Positions 52,458 to 61,160 of a DNA stretch of 64,000 nucleotides are shown one piece after another. The translations under genes were made by a program, and so were the position numbers. The notes beneath the pieces were generated by a model. It saw nothing but the letters and a program-made list of their open reading frames with translations. It made no database searches and was not told the DNA's origin. The stretch comes from Hyphomonadaceae bacterium JAD_PAG50586_4 (lineage in GTDB: Bacteria; Pseudomonadota; Alphaproteobacteria; Caulobacterales; Aquidulcibacteraceae), in NCBI GenBank assembly GCA_023242925.1, contig CP096134.1, positions 992,001 through 1,056,000 of the forward strand. The letters run 5' to 3'. How positions within the stretch are numbered: the first letter of the stretch is position 1; each line of letters opens with the position of its first letter.

Positions 52458-53330
52458 ATGAGTTTCATCGAAATGGCCGAACTCGCGGTCCTGGAGCAGA
52501 ACAGGCGCGCCTTGCGCGCGCTATTGGTGACGCCGAAGGCGCGGGCGAGTGGGCTGGCGAAGGTCGAAGACCTGCACATTCCCGGACCAGCCGGTCAGTT
52601 GCGCGCGCGCTATTACCAAGCGGCGGACGCAACGCCTGCGCCGATGACGCTCTTTTTTCACGGCGGCGGTTTCGTCACCTGCGATATCGATACGCACGAT
52701 TCCATTTGCTCCTACCTCGCCAAGGCGTCTGCGGGGCGTGTGCTTTCTGTGGATTACCGGTTGGCGCCGGAGACGCGCTTTCCTGGGCAGATCGAAGACG
52801 CGCGTGCGGCGTGCGCATGGGCGTTTCAGAATGCGCAGCGTTTTGGCGCAGCGCCCGATAAGCTTGCCGTCGCTGGCGATAGCGCGGGCGCTTATCTCGC
52901 CGCCACGATGGCGTTGGAGATCAATCGCGTCACGCCGGGCGCTGCGCCGCTGCAAGTGCTGCTCTATCCGCTGATCCATGTGCAGGATTCGTTGTGGGCC
53001 GAAGAGGAATTGCGGAACTTTCGCTTCCTTGGTCGCGCCGCAGCCTTCTTCATCGCGCGCTTCCTTGGCGCGGAGGGTTTGCCTTCGCTGCTCGATGTCG
53101 ATCTCTCTGCTGCGCCCGCAACGATCGTCGCCGGCGGCGGGCCGCTTGATCCGGTGCGCGCGGACGCGAAAGCGTTTGTCGCCAAGCTGCGCGACGCGGG
53201 CGTCCGCGTGACCGAGCGCAAATACGCAGCGCTCACACATGGCGGCCTCAATCTTACGGCATCCTCAAAAACCGCGATCAAGGCGCTGGAAGAGGTTGGC
53301 GCATTGATGCGTGAGCAGCTGGCGCGCTAG
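52458..53330 (+). CDS. Alpha/beta hydrolase of the hormone-sensitive lipase (HSL) family
   Basis: 290 residues. The oxyanion motif HGGGFVTCDIDTHD (near 72) and VDYRLAPETRFPGQIEDA define the family; the nucleophile is in AGDSAGAYLAA (Ser near 148). The acidic and His members are likely in GGPLDPVRADAKAF and THGGLNL. Cytosolic esterase of unknown substrate. Divergent from pheA. Confidence 0.93.
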   Translation: MSFIEMAELAVLEQNRRALRALLVTPKARASGLAKVEDLHIPGPAGQLRARYYQAADATPAPMTLFFHGGGFVTCDIDTHDSICSYLAKASAGRVLSVDYRLAPETRFPGQIEDARAACAWAFQNAQRFGAAPDKLAVAGDSAGAYLAATMALEINRVTPGAAPLQVLLYPLIHVQDSLWAEEELRNFRFLGRAAAFFIARFLGAEGLPSLLDVDLSAAPATIVAGGGPLDPVRADAKAFVAKLRDAGVRVTERKYAALTHGGLNLTASSKTAIKALEEVGALMREQLAR

Positions 53331-53355
53331 GCTGCGCGTCGGGGAGGATTACACC

Positions 53356-53904
53356 ATGCGGATGATTCTGATCGCGGGCGCTCTGGCGCTTTTGGCTGCA
53401 TGTGCGCCAGCGCAAGAGGCGGATGTCATGTCCGAAGGCTGCGACGCGCGCGGCGTCGGCGCATGGATGGTCGGCGAAGAGAATTTCTCGGTGGAAGCCA
53501 CCAGCGTTGGTCCGGATTGCGTGCGTGCTGTCGCGACCCTCGTCATTCGCAACGCGAGTGGTGAGGCGATCTGGGCGGATGCGCGTATTACGTCAGACAT
53601 CATGACGCTCGCGCCGGCGCACGATATAGCTGCGATGAACGCAGCGCTTGGCGAATGGACGACAAACAGCTCGACCATACAGAGCACATCGGCGCTGCCC
53701 GAATGGCCCGCGAACGCCGACAGCCCGCAGAGCGGCGAGTTTCCGTTCTATCCGAGCGAGGGCTACACGCGCGAAAGCTATTCGGCGATGCGGACGGCCA
53801 ATGATCCGATGTTCTGCTACGTGCAGGGCATGGAGAGCCTGAGCTGCGTGACCTACGGCGATGGCGGCATCGAGCAGATCGGGCTGCAGCTCTTTCCTGG
53901 CTAG
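53356..53904 (+). CDS. Small lipoprotein of unknown function
   Basis: 182 residues from ATG 53356, 25 bases after the hydrolase stop, so probably cotranscribed. ALALLAACAPAQ gives a lipobox. Four more cysteines (GCDAR, PDCVRA, FCYVQ, LSCVTY) could form two disulfides. Acidic, no recognised domain. Convergent with kdsB (4-base overlap). Confidence 0.75.
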   Translation: MRMILIAGALALLAACAPAQEADVMSEGCDARGVGAWMVGEENFSVEATSVGPDCVRAVATLVIRNASGEAIWADARITSDIMTLAPAHDIAAMNAALGEWTTNSSTIQSTSALPEWPANADSPQSGEFPFYPSEGYTRESYSAMRTANDPMFCYVQGMESLSCVTYGDGGIEQIGLQLFPG

Positions 53905-54617
53905 CGCTTGGCCAGCACAGCCCGCGCGGCTGCCAAGTCGGGCGGGCTATCGACGCCTTTGGGGAAATCGCTGATCGCGTCGGCGCAGATCACCATGCCC
54001 ATTTCAAGCGCGCGAAGTTGTTCGAGCTTTTCGCGCAATTCCAGCGGCGAGGGCGGCGCGACGACGAAGCGTGCGAGCGCATCGCGCTTGTAAACATAAA
54101 TGCCCACGTGGCGTTCGATCGGGCCGTCGCCCCAGGGCGCAGCAGCGCGCGTGAAAGCGAGGCAGCGGCCGTCTGCGGCGCGGATCGCTTTTACGACGTT
54201 TGGATTTTCGCGCTCTCCTGCGTCGGTCGATGGCGAAACGAGTGTCGCGATGTCGGCGCCGTCGCGCAGCGCCGCGAGCGCTTTGGCGACGTCTTTCGAA
54301 CGCATCGTCGGCATGTCGCCTTGAAGGTTCACGGCCACATCGTAAGCGCCGCCGGGATCGAAGGCTTGCAGCGCGGCGTGCACGCGATCGGAGCCTGAGG
54401 GCAAATCGGGATCGGTCATCGCCACTTCGGCGCCGGCGGCGCGCGCGGCGGCGGCCACTTCTGGTTCCGCTGCGGCGACCAGCACCGGGCCAGCGTTGGC
54501 GCGCTGCGCCAACTCCACCATCCAGGCGATCATTGGCCGGCCGTGGATGTCGGCCAGCGGCTTGCCGGGCAGGCGGGTGGAGGCCATGCGGGCGGGGATG
54601 ACGACGACGGACTTCAT
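53901..54617 (-). CDS. kdsB: 3-deoxy-manno-octulosonate cytidylyltransferase
   Basis: Activates Kdo as CMP-Kdo for lipopolysaccharide inner core. 238 residues from ATG 54617. VVVIPARMASTRLPGKPLADI at the start is the nucleotide-binding motif; AVNLQGDMPTM, LPSGSDRVHAALQ and RHVGIYVYKRDALARFV are diagnostic. The open frame upstream of 54617 only reads antisense to the cytochrome c gene and is not part of kdsB. Confidence 0.96.
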   Translation of the reverse strand: MKSVVVIPARMASTRLPGKPLADIHGRPMIAWMVELAQRANAGPVLVAAAEPEVAAAARAAGAEVAMTDPDLPSGSDRVHAALQAFDPGGAYDVAVNLQGDMPTMRSKDVAKALAALRDGADIATLVSPSTDAGERENPNVVKAIRAADGRCLAFTRAAAPWGDGPIERHVGIYVYKRDALARFVVAPPSPLELREKLEQLRALEMGMVICADAISDFPKGVDSPPDLAAARAVLAKR

Positions 54618-54757
54618 GCGCCCCCGGTATTCCGTGCGGCGGTTCGCCGCGCAAGTGCGCTGGAGGGGCGCCAAGACGCCGCGCCCAGCTTGGCGAGCGC
54701 CCCGACGCAGGTCATAACGCCCCGGACTTTTAAGCGATCGGCCATCAGGGCAGGGCA

Positions 54758-55396
54758 ATGAGCGATCTTCGGCTGAATTCGATTTTTGGGGCGGTTCTCG
54801 CTTCGGTTCTTGGCGTGATGGTGGTGGGCGTCGGCGCCGACGCGATCGTGCACGCCAATTACCCGGAGAAAGCCGGCTTCCTTCCGGAAGTCGTTGAAAC
54901 GCCTGGCGGCGGTGGCCCAGCAGCACCCGCCGGCCCGCCGGATTTCGGCCGCATCTTCGCTGATCCCGCGCAATTGGAAGAATTGATCGCGCGCGGCCAA
55001 CGCGTTTCGGCCCAGTGCACGTCCTGTCACACATTCGAGGCCGGCGGTCCAAACCGCATCGGCCCGAACCTGCAGGAAGCTTTCGGCCACGCCGTCGCCG
55101 CGCATGCGGGGTTTGAGTATTCCGAAGGCATGACCGCGCATGGCGGCAATTGGGATTATCTGGCGCTGAACGACTTCCTGCGTTCGCCGTCGACGGTGGT
55201 GCGCGGCACGAAGATGGCCTTCGCCGGCCTTCGCAACGACACTGATCGCGTCGCCATGATCGCGTATCTGCGCTCGATCTCGCCCAACAGCGTACCCCTG
55301 CCGGCCCCGTTGCCGGAAGCCGCACCTGCCGAGGCCGCGCCAGCCGATGGCGCTGCAGCGCCTGCCGAAGTCGCGCCGGCGCCGGCCACGCCGTAA
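54758..55396 (+). CDS. cycM: Membrane-anchored c-type cytochrome (CycM-like)
   Basis: 212 residues. One N-terminal anchor (IFGAVLASVLGVMVVGVGAD), then a class I cytochrome c domain with CTSCH (Cys87, Cys90, His91) and the axial Met153 in GTKMAF. A C-terminal Ala/Pro-rich tail follows. CycM-type cytochromes carry electrons from complex III to terminal oxidases. Divergent from kdsB, an order also recalled in other alphaproteobacteria. Confidence 0.94.
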   Translation: MSDLRLNSIFGAVLASVLGVMVVGVGADAIVHANYPEKAGFLPEVVETPGGGGPAAPAGPPDFGRIFADPAQLEELIARGQRVSAQCTSCHTFEAGGPNRIGPNLQEAFGHAVAAHAGFEYSEGMTAHGGNWDYLALNDFLRSPSTVVRGTKMAFAGLRNDTDRVAMIAYLRSISPNSVPLPAPLPEAAPAEAAPADGAAAPAEVAPAPATP

Positions 55397-55419
55397 CGAT
55401 TTCAATATCGACCAAAGAA

Positions 55420-55454
55420 AACGGCGTCTCGGTCTCCCGAGACGCCGTTCTTGT
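55420..55454. terminator. Bidirectional terminator between cycM and marR
   Basis: AACGGCGTCTCGG (55420-55432), a TCTC loop and CCGAGACGCCGTT (55437-55449): a perfect 13-base stem with CTTGT on the plus side and an A-rich flank that gives TTTTCTTTGG on the minus side. It serves both converging genes. Confidence 0.92.
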
Positions 55455-55474
55455 ATCTGTCGTGTCGCCGCCGC

Positions 55475-55849
55475 TTAGGAAGCGACCGCGAGCGCCGGAC
55501 GGGCTTGGGTTTCGCCTTCGCCCTGCAGGATCGTCGCGCCGAGCGTATCGAGGAAGGCGTCGCCTTTATCGGTGCGTTCCACGAACACGTTGCGGCCGTC
55601 CTTCGGATCGCGGCGGCGCTGGACGAAGCCCAGACGCGATAGGGTGTCGAGCGCGCGGGTGATCGCGGGCTTGCCGACGTTCAGCGTCGAGGCGAGGCCG
55701 CGCACCGTGTGCGGGGCCGGCTGCAGGCGCACCGTCATCAGCACCGCCAATTGGCGGGCCGTGAGATCCGGCGCATCCGAACGAACCGTAGTGACGGTAA
55801 CCCGACGCCACAGGTCCAAAGCTTCTACTTGTGTCTGACCGAGCTCCAT
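55475..55849 (-). CDS. MarR-family transcriptional regulator
   Basis: 124 residues from ATG 55849 (MELGQTQVEALDLWRR). Winged helix: DLTARQLAVLMTVRLQP, HTVRGLASTLNVGKPAITRAL (recognition helix) and LVQRRRDPKDGRNVFV-type wing (RRRDPKDGRNVFVERT). Ligand and targets unknown. Isolated gene; the 230-base upstream region is shared with the divergent ECF sigma gene. Confidence 0.9.
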   Translation of the reverse strand: MELGQTQVEALDLWRRVTVTTVRSDAPDLTARQLAVLMTVRLQPAPHTVRGLASTLNVGKPAITRALDTLSRLGFVQRRRDPKDGRNVFVERTDKGDAFLDTLGATILQGEGETQARPALAVAS

Positions 55850-55976
55850 GCCGCTCCCCTTCAATTGAATCGCAAGTGGAAGATCTCGCTGATTTGGGGG
55901 TCGATGCAAGACCGTAACCACAACATCTTGTGGGCAAGCCGAAATGGTTAACAATATCTATCCTTTGGAACCCGGA

Positions 55977-56003
55977 ATGAGCCTTGTCGCTCATGGGCTT
56001 TTT
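55977..56003 (+). terminator. Stem-loop with U-tract in the marR-ECF intergenic region
   Basis: ATGAGC (55977-55982), a 6-base loop and GCTCAT (55989-55994), then GGGCTTTTT. It resembles a small intrinsic terminator although no annotated gene precedes it on the plus strand. It could end a short RNA from 55850-55976 or attenuate the following ECF sigma operon. The rest of 55850-56079 shows no gene. Confidence 0.45.
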
Positions 56004-56079
56004 AGTCACCGATTTTCCGCGGCCATGATCGAACCAAATCGGGTCGCCAGGCGACTTAGAGCGCAGAAGGGCTGCTGGC

Positions 56080-56619
56080 GTGACGCGAGCTTTAGACAAT
56101 GCGCTGGACGAATATCTCGTTCTGCTGGCCCAGGGCGGCTCGCGCGAGGCGGCGGAGCGGCTTGTGGCGCGGTGGTCGCCCAAGCTGCTGGCGTTCGCGG
56201 GGCGCACGCTGGGCGGCGCCGAGGCTGCGCGCGATGCGGTGCAGGACACCTGGGAGAGTGCGCTGCGCGGGCTCGCCCGGCTGGACGATCCAGCACGCTT
56301 TGCGCCGTGGCTCTACGCTATCGCGGCGCGCAAGTGCACGGACGTGCTGCGGGCGAAATATCGCCATGCGCGCATTGGCGACGCGGTCGCGCAGACAATC
56401 GAAACGCTTGCGCCCTCGACCGACGATGCACGCATCGATCTTGCGGCTGCGCTCAAGCTGCTCCCGACACAACAGCGCGTCGCGCTCAGCTTGTTCTTCG
56501 GCGAGGACATGAGCGTTTGTGACATCGCCGCCATCACCGGCGCGCCCGCCGGTACTGTGAAATCACGTTTGTTCGCCGCGCGCCAAACGCTGCGCAAACA
56601 TTTTGGAGAAGCGAAATGA
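56080..56619 (+). CDS. ECF sigma factor (third in window)
   Basis: 179 residues from GTG 56080. Region 2: WSPKLLAFAGRTLGGAEAAR and ARDAVQDTWESALRGLARLD, then FAPWLYAIAARKCTDVLR; region 4: LLPTQQRVALSLFFGEDMSV and TGAPAGTVKSRLFAARQTL. It overlaps the next gene by ATGA; that gene is a small membrane protein and the candidate anti-sigma. The ECF group is not recognised. Confidence 0.88.
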   Translation: MTRALDNALDEYLVLLAQGGSREAAERLVARWSPKLLAFAGRTLGGAEAARDAVQDTWESALRGLARLDDPARFAPWLYAIAARKCTDVLRAKYRHARIGDAVAQTIETLAPSTDDARIDLAAALKLLPTQQRVALSLFFGEDMSVCDIAAITGAPAGTVKSRLFAARQTLRKHFGEAK

Positions 56620-56990
56620 CCAATCTCGATCAAGCCATCCGCCAGGCTTTGTCGGCCGAGGACGCGGCCTTCTTGGCGCGCTTCGAAAATGAAACGCCGT
56701 TTAGCGAGGTGCTCGGCACGTTCCGCGGCCAATGGGGCGCGCTTAATGTGTTCGCGGCGATCATCACGTTCGCGATGTTTGGCATGTTCGTCTGGTGCGT
56801 GTGGAATGCGTTCAGCGTCACGGAGCTGCGCGACGTGGTGCTCTGGAGTGGTGGCGCGCTCTTAGCCATGCTCAGCGTCGCGATGCTCAAAATCTACTTC
56901 TGGATGGACATGCACAAGAACATGATCCTGCGCGAAGTGAAGCGGCTTGAGCTTCAAGTGGCGCGCTTGTCGGCGCGCGACGCTGGCTAA
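56616..56990 (+). CDS. Small two-segment membrane protein, DUF6768-like; candidate anti-sigma
   Basis: 124 residues: a cytoplasmic N-terminus (LDQAIRQALSAEDAAFLARF), two membrane segments (about 44-66 and 74-95) and a short helical C-terminus (LREVKRLELQVARLSA). This arrangement, always after an ECF sigma gene, resembles DUF6768 as I recall it. No zinc or cysteine motif. Function as anti-sigma factor is inferred from the ATGA overlap and topology only. Confidence 0.72.
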   Translation: MTNLDQAIRQALSAEDAAFLARFENETPFSEVLGTFRGQWGALNVFAAIITFAMFGMFVWCVWNAFSVTELRDVVLWSGGALLAMLSVAMLKIYFWMDMHKNMILREVKRLELQVARLSARDAG

Positions 56991-58369
56991 GCGCCGCCGA
57001 AACGGCCTTTGATCACGCGCCAGGACGCCCGCAACGCCTGCGCTTCGCCGCCGGCGGGGCGGGCGGGCTTTTCTTTCGGGGCCCAGGCGAACACGTCGAA
57101 ATGCGCCCAGGCGGGGGCGTTGACGAATTTGCGCAGGAAGAGCGCGCCGAAGATCGCGCCGGCGAAGGCGCCGTCGCCGGTGTTTTTCAGATCGGCGATG
57201 CCGGAATCCATGTCGCCGTCGTAAGCGTCCCAGAGCGGCATGCGCCAAATTGGATCCGAGGTTTCAAGCGAGGCTTGCGCGTATTCGCTCGCGAGCGCTT
57301 CGTCGTTGGCGAAGAACGGTGGAATATCGGGGCCGAGCGCGGTGCGGGCCGCACCCGTGAGCGTTGCAAAATCCAACAACAGCGCGGGTTTATCTTCGCA
57401 GGCGCGCGCCAGCGCATCGGCGAGGATCAAACGGCCTTCAGCGTCGGTATTGTCGATCTCGACCGTCAAGCCTTTGCGGCTCTTGATCACATCGCCTGGC
57501 CGGAAGGCGTCGGCTGAGATGGCGTTCTCGACGACAGGCAAGAAGAGATCGAGGCGCACATTCAATTTCGCTTCCATCACGATCTGCGCCAGCGCCAACG
57601 CGTGGGCGGCCCCGCCCATATCCTTCTTCATCATGCGCATGCCGGCGGACGGTTTGATGTCGAGCCCACCGGTATCGAACGTGACACCCTTGCCGACGAT
57701 GGCCAGGCGCGGCGCGCTCGCATCGCCCCATGAGAGATGCAGCAGGCGCGGCGCTTGTGCGGCGGCGCGGCCGACAGCGTGGATCAGCGGATAATTCTGC
57801 TCAATCAGCGCATCGCCGAGGATCGCTTCGAACGCAGCGCCATGTGTCTGCGCCACAGCTTCGGCGGCGGCATGCAGCGCGTCCGGGCCCATATCGTTTG
57901 TTGGCGTGTTGACGAGATCGCGCACCAGCCAGGTCGCTGAAACGATGCGTGCGGTTTCGGCCATGTCGGCGCCGTCCGGCGGGGCGAGCTTGGGTGCGGG
58001 GCGCTTGCGTTTCTTGTAGCGATCGAACGCATAAGCGCCCAAACCCCACGCGATCGCCACTTGCGTCGGCGCAAACTCGCGTGGCCCGAAGGCGATGCGA
58101 TACTCGCCGGCCGGCAGGTGTTGGGCCAGCGCGCCCATGACGTTGACGTTGGCTTTGTCGCCCACGCCGAACAGCACCCGCTCGATCGCGCCATCGGTGG
58201 CCGGCACAAGCAGGATGCGCGCGTTCTGGGCCTGGAAATCGTGCGCGGCGGCCAGCCGGCGCAGCGTTTCAGAATGGCGTTCGATCCATTGGCCCCATTC
58301 GCTGGCGCGGATGGCGTGGATCGGTACGGCCGGGGCGTCTTTGTCGGTCAGGAAGGGCAGGTTGGTCAT
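56987..58369 (-). CDS. Leucyl aminopeptidase (M17 family)
   Basis: 460 residues. Two-metal catalytic domain: VGKGVTFDTGGLDIKPS near 235, MKKDMGGAAHAL near 258, and the family signature NTDAEGRLILADAL near 318; LLDFATLTGAARTALG follows. The N-terminal domain is the smaller, divergent type seen in alphaproteobacterial M17 enzymes. Cytosolic, removes N-terminal residues from peptides. Convergent with the DUF6768-like gene. Confidence 0.95.
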   Translation of the reverse strand: MTNLPFLTDKDAPAVPIHAIRASEWGQWIERHSETLRRLAAAHDFQAQNARILLVPATDGAIERVLFGVGDKANVNVMGALAQHLPAGEYRIAFGPREFAPTQVAIAWGLGAYAFDRYKKRKRPAPKLAPPDGADMAETARIVSATWLVRDLVNTPTNDMGPDALHAAAEAVAQTHGAAFEAILGDALIEQNYPLIHAVGRAAAQAPRLLHLSWGDASAPRLAIVGKGVTFDTGGLDIKPSAGMRMMKKDMGGAAHALALAQIVMEAKLNVRLDLFLPVVENAISADAFRPGDVIKSRKGLTVEIDNTDAEGRLILADALARACEDKPALLLDFATLTGAARTALGPDIPPFFANDEALASEYAQASLETSDPIWRMPLWDAYDGDMDSGIADLKNTGDGAFAGAIFGALFLRKFVNAPAWAHFDVFAWAPKEKPARPAGGEAQALRASWRVIKGRFGGA

Positions 58370-58448
58370 CTGAGATACCTAATACGCCATTATCTCTTTG
58401 TTGAGCATGTCACGGCAGCGTGTGCGGAATTGTTAGGATTCGCAGCCC

Positions 58449-59234
58449 ATGTCCCGTTTGCCCGCTGCTTTGCTCGCCCTCTCGACACTTGCCGCTTGCG
58501 CAACGACCGGTGAAGGCGCTGGCGGCGCTGAAGCTGCGCTGACCGCCGACGCGCCGCGTGTGGATCGCGAGGCGCGCCAGCGCATCGGCCGCGAGGACAT
58601 GCTGACGCAAATGGCGTTCTGGGCGGCGGAGTACCAAACCTTCCCGAACGACATTGAAGCCGCGCAGAAATTCTCCGAAGCGCTGCGCCGCGGCGGTCGC
58701 ACGGATCGCGCCGTGCAGATGGCCGCCGAAGCGTTAGGCCGCTTCCCGGACGATCCCCAGCTGCTGACCACTTATGGCTTGGCGCAAATCGCCAGCGCGC
58801 GTCCCCAAGAGGCGCTGCGCCCGCTGGCGCTGGTCGCGCGCGCCGAGCCGCACAATTGGCGCGTGCGTTCAGCGTTGGGTGCAGCACTCGATCAGCTTGG
58901 CCGCTACACCGAAGCGCGTCGCGCCTACCAAGAGGCGCTCGCGATCCAGCCGGACGATCCGCGTGTGCTGACTAATATGGGCGTGTCGCACATCATGGCG
59001 GGCGAGCCCCAAGACGCCGAGCCGATCCTGCGCCAAGCTATTGCTCTGCCGAATGCGCCTCCGGAAGCGCGCCAGAACCTCGCCATCTCGCTTGCGCTGC
59101 AAGGTCGGTTCGACGAGGCGGAACAAATTGAGCGGATCGACCTGCCGCCAGCGCAAGCGGCGGCGAATATCCAGTACCTGCGCGGACTTCTAAGTGATCC
59201 GCGCCGCTGGGGCGATCTTGGTCGTCCGGGCTGA
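58449..59234 (+). CDS. tadD: TPR lipoprotein, TadD-like
   Basis: 261 residues. ALSTLAACATTGEG gives a lipobox. Three or four tetratricopeptide repeats occupy residues about 75-230 (AVQMAAEALGRFPDDPQLL, ALGAALDQLGRYTEARRAY, AISLALQGRFDEAEQIE). This is the architecture of TadD/CpaO lipoproteins that help secretin assembly in Flp pilus systems. The tad genes at 61-64 kb support the call, but two unrelated genes separate them. Confidence 0.8.
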   Translation: MSRLPAALLALSTLAACATTGEGAGGAEAALTADAPRVDREARQRIGREDMLTQMAFWAAEYQTFPNDIEAAQKFSEALRRGGRTDRAVQMAAEALGRFPDDPQLLTTYGLAQIASARPQEALRPLALVARAEPHNWRVRSALGAALDQLGRYTEARRAYQEALAIQPDDPRVLTNMGVSHIMAGEPQDAEPILRQAIALPNAPPEARQNLAISLALQGRFDEAEQIERIDLPPAQAAANIQYLRGLLSDPRRWGDLGRPG

Positions 59235-59347
59235 CGCTCCAAAAACACCGAAGCCTGCCGTGTTCTGCAGAACGTGATCGTCAAAATGGCGGTTACGCTC
59301 ATCTCCAAATTCGAGCGCGCATAGATCGCGCCGTCAGGGAGAAGCGC

Positions 59348-60382
59348 ATGAAAGGGTATGAGGCAGCGACTGCCGTGCTTGGCGAGGACGTATCCGTCAC
59401 GCTGCACCCGTTCGGCCTGCCGGCCTTCATCGAGCCGCGCCGCGCTGTGCTGCAGAACGATCTGGCCGCCGCGCTCGATTGGGTGACGACGCGGCGCAAG
59501 GAACTCGACGCGCTGCAAGTGATCGTTGGCGCCATTGTGCTGCGCGGGTTCCCGTTTCCAGACACAAGCGCGTTCAATGCGCTGGTGGAACTCTTCCCAT
59601 CGACGGCGTTCGACTACGCCGGTGGGGCGACGCCGCGCGCATCCGTAGCCGGCAAGGTGTTTGAGGCGACGCGTGCGCCGCCGGACATGAAGATCGTGCT
59701 GCATCAGGAGATGGCGTACCTGCCGCATTTCCCCAAGCGCTTGGCGTTCTTCTGCCAAGTTGCGCCGCATACGGGCGGGGAGACCATCATCGCTGACATG
59801 CGCAAGTTCGACCACGCGCTCAATCCGAACTTCCGCGATCGCGTGCGCGAACGTGGCGTGCTCTATACGCGCAATTTCCGCAGGCCCGACGTGAGTACGG
59901 GCGACGCCGCACTCGATGCGGTGCATCGGCCGTGGACCGATGCATTCTCAACGACTGATCCCGTCGTGGCGCAGACCGCCTGCGAGGATATGGGTCTCGA
60001 AGTTGAGTGGTGCGCGGACGGCAGCATGACCACGCGCTATCGGGGCGAAGGCGTGCGCAAGCATCCGGTGACGGGCGAGGAGATCTGGTTCAACCAGCTC
60101 GCCCAACAACATTTCTGGTCGCCGCGGAATTTGGGGGCGGAGCGCTCGGCGGCGTTCCAGCGCATTTATGGCGGCAAGCCGAAGCCCTATGAGGCATGCT
60201 ACGGCGACGGTGAGCCGGTCGATCCAGACGACATCGATTCCGTATTCCCGATCTATGATTCACTCACGGTCGCGTTTCCGTGGCGCGCGGGTGATGTGAT
60301 GCTGCTCGACAATTTCTTCGTCGCGCATGGCCGCAATCCGTATCAAGGCGACCGCAACGTCCAAGTCGCGCTGCTGAATTGA
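59348..60382 (+). CDS. TauD/TfdA-family Fe(II)/2-oxoglutarate dioxygenase
   Basis: 344 residues with AGGGAG before the ATG. The iron motif is VLHQEMAY (HxE, near 122), with HTGGETIIADM after it; the distal His and the 2-oxoglutarate Arg are in FFVAHGRNPYQGDR (near 325). Closest in pattern to the SyrP/clavaminate-synthase-like branch, which hydroxylates amino-acid-like substrates. The substrate is unknown. It is followed 10 bases later by a class II aldolase gene. Confidence 0.88.
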   Translation: MKGYEAATAVLGEDVSVTLHPFGLPAFIEPRRAVLQNDLAAALDWVTTRRKELDALQVIVGAIVLRGFPFPDTSAFNALVELFPSTAFDYAGGATPRASVAGKVFEATRAPPDMKIVLHQEMAYLPHFPKRLAFFCQVAPHTGGETIIADMRKFDHALNPNFRDRVRERGVLYTRNFRRPDVSTGDAALDAVHRPWTDAFSTTDPVVAQTACEDMGLEVEWCADGSMTTRYRGEGVRKHPVTGEEIWFNQLAQQHFWSPRNLGAERSAAFQRIYGGKPKPYEACYGDGEPVDPDDIDSVFPIYDSLTVAFPWRAGDVMLLDNFFVAHGRNPYQGDRNVQVALLN

Positions 60383-60392
60383 GGGCGGCGCG

Positions 60393-61157
60393 ATGATCGC
60401 CACGATCCATTCGATCAAGGAGAGCGTGAGCGCGGCTGAGTGGGGCGTGCGCTGCGATCTGGCGGCTTGCTATCAACTCACGGCGCTGTTTGGCTGGGAC
60501 GATCTGATCGCGACGCACATCTCTGCGCGCGTGCCGGGCACGGAGGACTTCCTTATCAACCCGATGGGGCTGATGTTCGATGAAATCACCGCGTCCAATC
60601 TGGTGAAAATCAATCTGGCGGGCGAAATTCTGTCGCCCACGCCGCACGCCATCAATCCCGCAGGCTTTGTCATCCATAGCGCCATCCACATGGCGCGGCC
60701 GGATGCGGGATGTGTGATGCATCTGCACACGCGCGACGGCATCGCGGTCTCATCGATTGCGGAGGGATTACTGGCGCTCAATCAAGGCGCGCTCAGCGTG
60801 ATCCATGATCTGGCGTACCACGATTACGAAGGCGTGGCGCTTGAGTTGGACGAGCGCGAACGCTTGCAGCGCGATCTGGGCGAGAAATCACTCATGCTGC
60901 TGCGTAATCACGGCACGCTCTCGGTCGGCGGCACAGTCGCCGAGGCGTTCGTGAAAATGTATCTCTTGGAACAGGCGTGTCAGATTCAGGTGCGCACGCT
61001 TTCGATGGAGCGGGCGCTGCACATGCCGTCAGCGGATTCACAAGAGAAGGTGTTCGAGCAGACCGGCGAAGGCAAGCTCGCGCCGTTGATGCGCGACTTC
61101 TTCTGGCCCGCGCTCACACGCAAGCTCGATCGGCTCGGCGTTCGCTATAAGGAATAG
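60393..61157 (+). CDS. Class II aldolase/adducin family protein
   Basis: 254 residues. Zinc-binding HLHTRDG (near 109-115) and LLRNHGTLSVGGTVAEAF (His near 171) are the class II aldolase metal site; THISARVPGTEDFLINPMG is the substrate-proximal segment. Family members cleave or epimerise sugar phosphates or have lost activity. With the dioxygenase upstream it may form a small catabolic or modification pathway; substrate unknown. Confidence 0.9.
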   Translation: MIATIHSIKESVSAAEWGVRCDLAACYQLTALFGWDDLIATHISARVPGTEDFLINPMGLMFDEITASNLVKINLAGEILSPTPHAINPAGFVIHSAIHMARPDAGCVMHLHTRDGIAVSSIAEGLLALNQGALSVIHDLAYHDYEGVALELDERERLQRDLGEKSLMLLRNHGTLSVGGTVAEAFVKMYLLEQACQIQVRTLSMERALHMPSADSQEKVFEQTGEGKLAPLMRDFFWPALTRKLDRLGVRYKE

Positions 61158-61160
61158 GGC

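Noticed and set aside
54618..55415. Long N-terminal extension of kdsB (open frame to 55415)
   Set aside because: It lies antisense to the cytochrome c gene, has low-complexity Arg/Pro composition and no conserved sequence; KdsB starts at 54617.
55966..55990. GGAAC-N16-CGCT resembling an EcfG-type general stress promoter before the third ECF gene
   Set aside because: The -10 box differs from CGTT and the element overlaps the stem-loop; too weak to call.
59271..59296. GTAACC-N16-CGTT on the minus strand, similar to the SigF promoters
   Set aside because: It points into the antisense strand of the TadD-like gene with no gene to drive and has a mismatched -10 element, so it is probably chance. 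It also shows that this motif alone is not proof of a promoter.
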